Shown one piece after another: positions 59,396-64,000 of a stretch of DNA of 64,000 bases (within the stretch, counting starts at the first letter, position 1; each line of letters opens with the position of its first letter). The DNA is taken from the NCBI GenBank assembly GCA_018340375.1, contig JAFFJZ010000006.1, forward strand, positions 12,232,001-12,296,000, read 5' to 3'. The position numbers and the translations under genes are program-made. The notes below the pieces were generated by a model, which did not search any database, had not been told where the DNA came from, and was given only the letters and a program-made list of their open reading frames with translations. The DNA is from Gonatopus flavifemur. Its lineage: Eukaryota > Arthropoda > Insecta > Hymenoptera > Dryinidae.

Positions 59396-60075
59396 CAAAC
59401 ATTCGCTGTGACTGCGACAACTGATTTTGCTAGGGGAGCAAATCTTTTGCTGTGATATCAAAAATTACTGGAAGTTCCTAGAATCCCCGAATTGCTAGAA
59501 AATCCACCGATTCTCAAATATAATGTCAATAAAATTCAATAAAGTTCGATGAAAGTCAGCAGATTTTCACCAAAATTTCATTACAATCCAATATATCTCG
59601 CTGATTTTTGATAAAGAACAAAACCAATGCACGAAAGAAACAATTTGCTGAGGCAGTTAATTGAGGTATTTCATACAGAGTAGCAAATCTCTTTGCTAAC
59701 CTAGCTAAAAATTTACTGCCACAGCTCACTGGACTGCTGAGAGAGCAGCATAATTAACCGAACCAACCAAATTCACCGTATTATATACAGAATAGCAACC
59801 GAATGTTGCTGAAGAAGCAAACTATCTTTTGCTGCCATAGCTGAAAAATCACTGTTGTAGCTAACCAGGTTGCTGTGCTAGCACAATAGTTTGCTGTCAC
59901 AGCGAAAAATTTGTCGCTCCAGCAAAGTTAGATAGGGAAGGGAATGAAGTTGAAAATAATTCAATAAATGTTTCCAACATAGCTTGCTGTCTTTGTCAAT
60001 TCGTATTCCCAATTTCCGGTATAACGAATCCAATGAAACCTTCATGCACGGAAAAAAATGAATCCGCAGTGATAG
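59396..60075. mobile_element. Cluster of three CAGCAAA-family fragments
   Basis: A left-end piece (CACGGAGAAACAAACATTCG, 59396-59462) is followed by unrelated AT-rich DNA. A longer copy (CACGAAAGAAACAATTTGCT, 59630-59930) includes the GTATTATATACAGAATAGC landmark. Another left-end piece (CACGGAAAAAAATGAATCCG then CAGTG) lies at 60045-60075. All are in the same orientation and at least two lack right ends. Confidence 0.6.
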
Positions 60076-62013
60076 CAAAAACTTGTCAATTGTCTACTTA
60101 ATCAAATTTCCGGTAGATATTACTAAGAATATTTGGTTGAGGTGTTTTAGTTACAGTAACCTCAAAAATTCCTCTCAGTGCATCATTATCATCGATGCAT
60201 CCTCTGTTATAACATTCGTAACTTGAACAAAACATCCATCAATTGTAATTCATTTTGTAGATATCAGGGTGCAAATTATATGCATAGAATGATTCCAGCA
60301 CCTAGATGGAATCATTAACGATGAGCTTATAAAACGGTATTTCAAAAGCACACATTTGTAATTAGGAATTGTAATTACCTTTCAATCGGTCTACCAATCT
60401 CGCTGTGTAAAGCTCGCAAGAAAGAAGATACAGCATAATTATTGCTGCTAAAACAAATCAATTTCATTGATGGTTGTTTAACTGAAGTTTCCCTACGAGT
60501 TTTATAGAGTTTATTTACGTAATAAATAATTAATTCCTACCAAGAAGTTTCCCAACAAGATGAGTTTTCATTCCAATGAAAAGATGTACTGTAATCTGAT
60601 ATATGAAATTGCAATAAACTTCAACTCTTTTCGCATTCCACTTTTTTACGTATTTTTAATTTTCTTCGAATATTGTGTATGTACTTTTCTACAGTCCATC
60701 GTAAACGAATTTGTAATATTATTCTATTTACATATCAAAGTGATTTCTTCGGGGTTATGAATTTTTGAATTGCAATAGTACATGCGCTTTCAATGAGAAT
60801 ATCGAATGAAAACTGTTGAATTCGAATCAATGGGAATAGGTCAGTTCATTCTACTTCCTCTATTATCTCTTGAAATGTTCTTGGAATCGGAGGGTAAAGT
60901 TTTCAAAGGTCTTTTCTTGATGATAATAGAGCAATGAGAGTACAATCCTCGGTCTTTGCTTCAACCCGGCCATCTCAGAATCCAATTCTGATATATTTGT
61001 TCAAAGAAACTATCAATGTCATTCTCTGAATTATTAGGGAGTTTAAAAATTGATAAATCTAACCCTGCACAGTTCACCTATAACAAAATACGAATAACAC
61101 AAATTCTGATTTATAAAATTTATGAATTATGATACAAGAAGATAAATAAACATCTCGAAGCAGATTTTATATGTATAGCACCAAAATATCCGTCAACGAT
61201 GATCAAATGACACTTGGAATTAATGGAAATTGATCCCATTAAAACGATTTGATTCCTCGTATAATGTGATGTACGATTTCATACGTTCCACATGGGTGAA
61301 TTGATTGTAATTGTGGATTGAACGGAGGAACCATTATTAATTCTATTATTCGCACATTTATCGGAAGATATATTATTGTATCTCCTAAAAACTGGATATA
61401 TCGTATGCAAGTTGATTCTTTTTATATTTGAGCTTTCATGTGTGAACGATAAATGTATTTCCAATTCTATTTCCTCGCCATCACCAAGCGAATAATTTGA
61501 TTTCCGTTTCAATAAATTTCATGTTGTTTTTCTTTTGCCTGAATTGTTTTGAAAAGCTTCTCCAATATTAAAAGAGATGACCGAATGAAATTGTTCATAG
61601 CTTTCCTTCATTTGGAATAACATTTCAGTGAGAAATATTTTTTCAAGATTCCATGGATTATTTTTTCATTTTCTTTATTTTACGAACTGTTCTCGGATGT
61701 TTTATGTTGAATGAACATTATCAGAAAAACGTTCCCACGATTCGAAAATATTTGCAAAACCTTTGAATAGATGAGACCTGAAATGATGAAGCCCCAAAAA
61801 ATTCTCTCATTGATGATCATCAATTCAACATTACAGCACGTTGAAATTTCTGTTACATCGATAGAGGTACAGATGTATTGAAATGAATATTGAATCATAC
61901 GAAAGAAAACTTGGATATTGAACGGCGTGTACGTGATGATAAAAGAACTTTTTCCGGGTTTTTTTTTTTTGACCATAACTCATGATCCTCCGCCTCCCCT
62001 TTTTCTCTCTCTA

Positions 62014-62061
<48 letters not shown>

Positions 62062-64000
62062 TTCAATAAACTCAAACTCAACAGCACGTTGAAGGGAAAT
62101 CATCATTTTCGATTCCATTCGAGCTTCGCGAGTAGTTTTTCAAAGATCAGTCAGAGGCGCGTATACGCTCGTGGCAAGAATCCCGCATTGCGGACTATCG
62201 GGGTTGAATTCAAACACCGAACGCATACCGGGTGTGCCATCTACAACTTTTCTCCACTCTTTCCTGTTAATTGCGAGAGATATAAATTCTCTCCTGTACC
62301 ACCACCGTCAAAGTGTTGAAAATTAAGATGAATTCGAGGGGAATTCCATGTTCACCTCTGAGATATGAGAATGAAACTGTCAATAAATCTAAAGAGAGAT
62401 AGGACGGAGAGATTCAATGAATCGTGACAAGTGAGTACTTTGCGAGTGGAAAAGACATTATCTGGAATCTTGAATCGAGTTCGAAGGTATAGTCGACTCG
62501 TTCGAATCACTCGTTCGACTATGAAAAGATAAAAACATCAAATTTGATGTCTCTTTTTATTGAATAATTTCAAATATATGTGTTTTTTATTATTATTCTC
62601 TCTAATATTCAATTTTGGGAGATGAATAATTTTTTCCTATTGTATTACACGAAGCAGAAATTCGTGTATTTTGAATCATCCTGTAGATACACATTAACCT
62701 ACAATCCATGGAGGTTTCTTATTCGTCTACAAAAGTTCCCGCGCGTTAATTGCACGCTGTTCACATTATAAAACGTTCGCAAAGAAGTCTCAAAAGTCTC
62801 TATTTCATTTCCCATTCTCTTTTCTCCACGTCCCATTTCATTCTTCACGAATGCGCGATGGGTTCCAATTCTCACAATTGCTGAGAGCTTTTCTCTGAGC
62901 GTGACCCAGTCGATTATATCGACTAATTGTCGGAATCGAATAACACGTTTCAACCTTTGACTTCTTCCATGTAAAAATTGAAGGCTGGAGAATGAAGTGA
63001 TCAAAAGCGAATCAAGAAATGATGATTAAGAACTGAAATATATTTCAGGCTGCCGCTTAATCATCCTCTCGAGATAAATTCTCAAATTGTGTCAAACCCG
63101 TTAAAGTTCATTCATCAAAATATCAAATAACATCAGAATGAAACGAAGAGTAGTAGAATTTCGAAAATTCTCCGCTGTATTTATATTTCAACTCCTCTCT
63201 TCGTTAAAGATAAAGCAGAAAATAAAACTGCGCCAAAGTACTCAAACTTTTCTGTTCAATGATGAAGGTTTTTTTTGTTCTTTCCACTCAAAGAGATTTA
63301 TCTATTCTTCTCTCTTTTGACGCGTATATATCGATAAAAGTGCTGCAAGATCCATCCTCATTGATCACAAAGATGCACCATATTCAGAATCGTTTATAAA
63401 CCATGTTTGAAATTGGTGCAAAGAGATGAATTGGAATGAGATTACCCTGAAAAGAAAACCTAGAAGAAAAGCGAAGTTCGAAGCAAGAGATGAAGTTATC
63501 GAAAAATCCGAATTCCCTTGTGTTGTTCGGTTGATTTCTAGGTTTCTTCTTTCTCTCATTTTTTGTTCTCCCGCGAGAGATCGAAAGAGTGAAAGAAATT
63601 TAGTTGATTGTTAATTCAGTTACCGCTCGAGAACTTTCAGAGATCTAGAGAATTTTCGAGAGTGTAAATTTCCTGCTGTGAAAAGAATGCTGTTTGTCAG
63701 AATTTGGCAAATTTCAGTTGACAGATGGACGAGATTAAAAATTGTTCAACACCTAGATGGCAATGGAATAATGAAATTTAAATCGACGGTGCAGCAATTA
63801 CACTTGTCTCCAATACGACACGGAATCGATAGGTTTCAAACTAATAGGGTTCACTTCTAATGAACGAAGTACGAATTGGATTCTCCTCAATTAGAGTCGA
63901 CAGACATCTACACAACTCGATAGAACACACAAACTACAATCAAATGTGGTCGATTGCACGTGATATCGATTCAACTCTGTTCAATGACACTTTATGACTT
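60076..64000. other. Unique AT-rich sequence to the window end
   Basis: No gene recognised. A CT-rich run occupies 62002-62059. The GC-richer tract at about 62140-62240 (CGCGTATACGCTCGTGGC) is within a 133-codon plus frame that mostly translates the CT run, so I do not call it coding. No element ends were found. Confidence 0.4.

Noticed and set aside
12377..60075. CRISPR-like array from the repeated CAGCAAA words
   Set aside because: Repeats are degenerate, irregularly spaced and bounded by transposon-like ends, and the DNA is eukaryotic in character.
61918..62319. 133-codon open frame, the longest after the mariner and one near 47.4 kb
   Set aside because: Much of it translates a CT microsatellite into Ser/Leu repeats, and the rest matches no family I know.
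1..64000. tRNA, 5S, U1 and U2 genes
   Set aside because: I looked for conserved internal boxes and core words by eye and found only isolated GTTCGAATC-like strings without a cloverleaf. A tRNAscan or Infernal run would be decisive.

Overview
The window looks like AT-rich nuclear DNA of an insect. The evidence is dense A/T runs, many dinucleotide and trinucleotide microsatellites, no bacterial-style operons, a decayed mariner transposon and many small inverted-repeat elements. The abundance of TCGA/TTCGAA-type words and the type of mariner would fit Hymenoptera (ant, bee, wasp or sawfly), but that is an inference and not proven here. I found no host protein-coding gene I can defend. Open frames are short, are mostly within repeats, and do not resemble known families, apart from the mariner transposase remnant. 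The window is best read as intergenic or large-intron sequence.

Layout: 0.07-1.39 kb is a nested inverted-repeat element. 1.4-10.9 kb is mostly non-repetitive AT-rich DNA. 10.9-15.4 kb is a cluster of small elements, including one that splits a degenerate tandem array. 15.5-17.45 kb is a motif-dense element, followed at 17.48-18.73 kb by an almost full-length but broken mariner on the minus strand. 20.48-25.76 kb is a 5.3 kb near-perfect palindrome made of two inverted copies of a 2.57 kb foldback element. 25.8-31.8 kb is mostly unique, with a minisatellite and small inverted repeats. 31.8-32.7 kb is an element packed with a CATGATCAGGC-like motif. 32.7-36.4 kb is unique. 37.3-39.8 kb is an element with a 150 bp hAT-like insertion. 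41.0-44.6 kb is a stack of nested elements, two with 8 bp (or near 8 bp) target duplications and one palindrome with a TA duplication. 47.8-48.3 kb holds two small elements, one carrying a piece of U6 snRNA. 52.1-60.1 kb is a second dense stack, with insertions up to four levels deep. 60.1-64 kb is unique AT-rich sequence.

The unifying signal is a large set of short elements ending in TA|CACNGAAAA-like termini, such as CACGGAGAAAA, CACAGTAAAAA and CACCGGAAAAA. Several have interiors made of degenerate copies of a short motif: TTGCTG..CAGCAAA, AGCTGCAGCTAAGTAG, or GATCAGGC. They repeatedly land inside one another and often form long hairpins. They carry no transposase, so they would have to be moved in trans. 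The TA duplications point to Tc1/mariner-type enzymes. The best leads are the U6-carrying element, the giant palindrome, and the datable nested insertions for which an empty copy lies in the same window.
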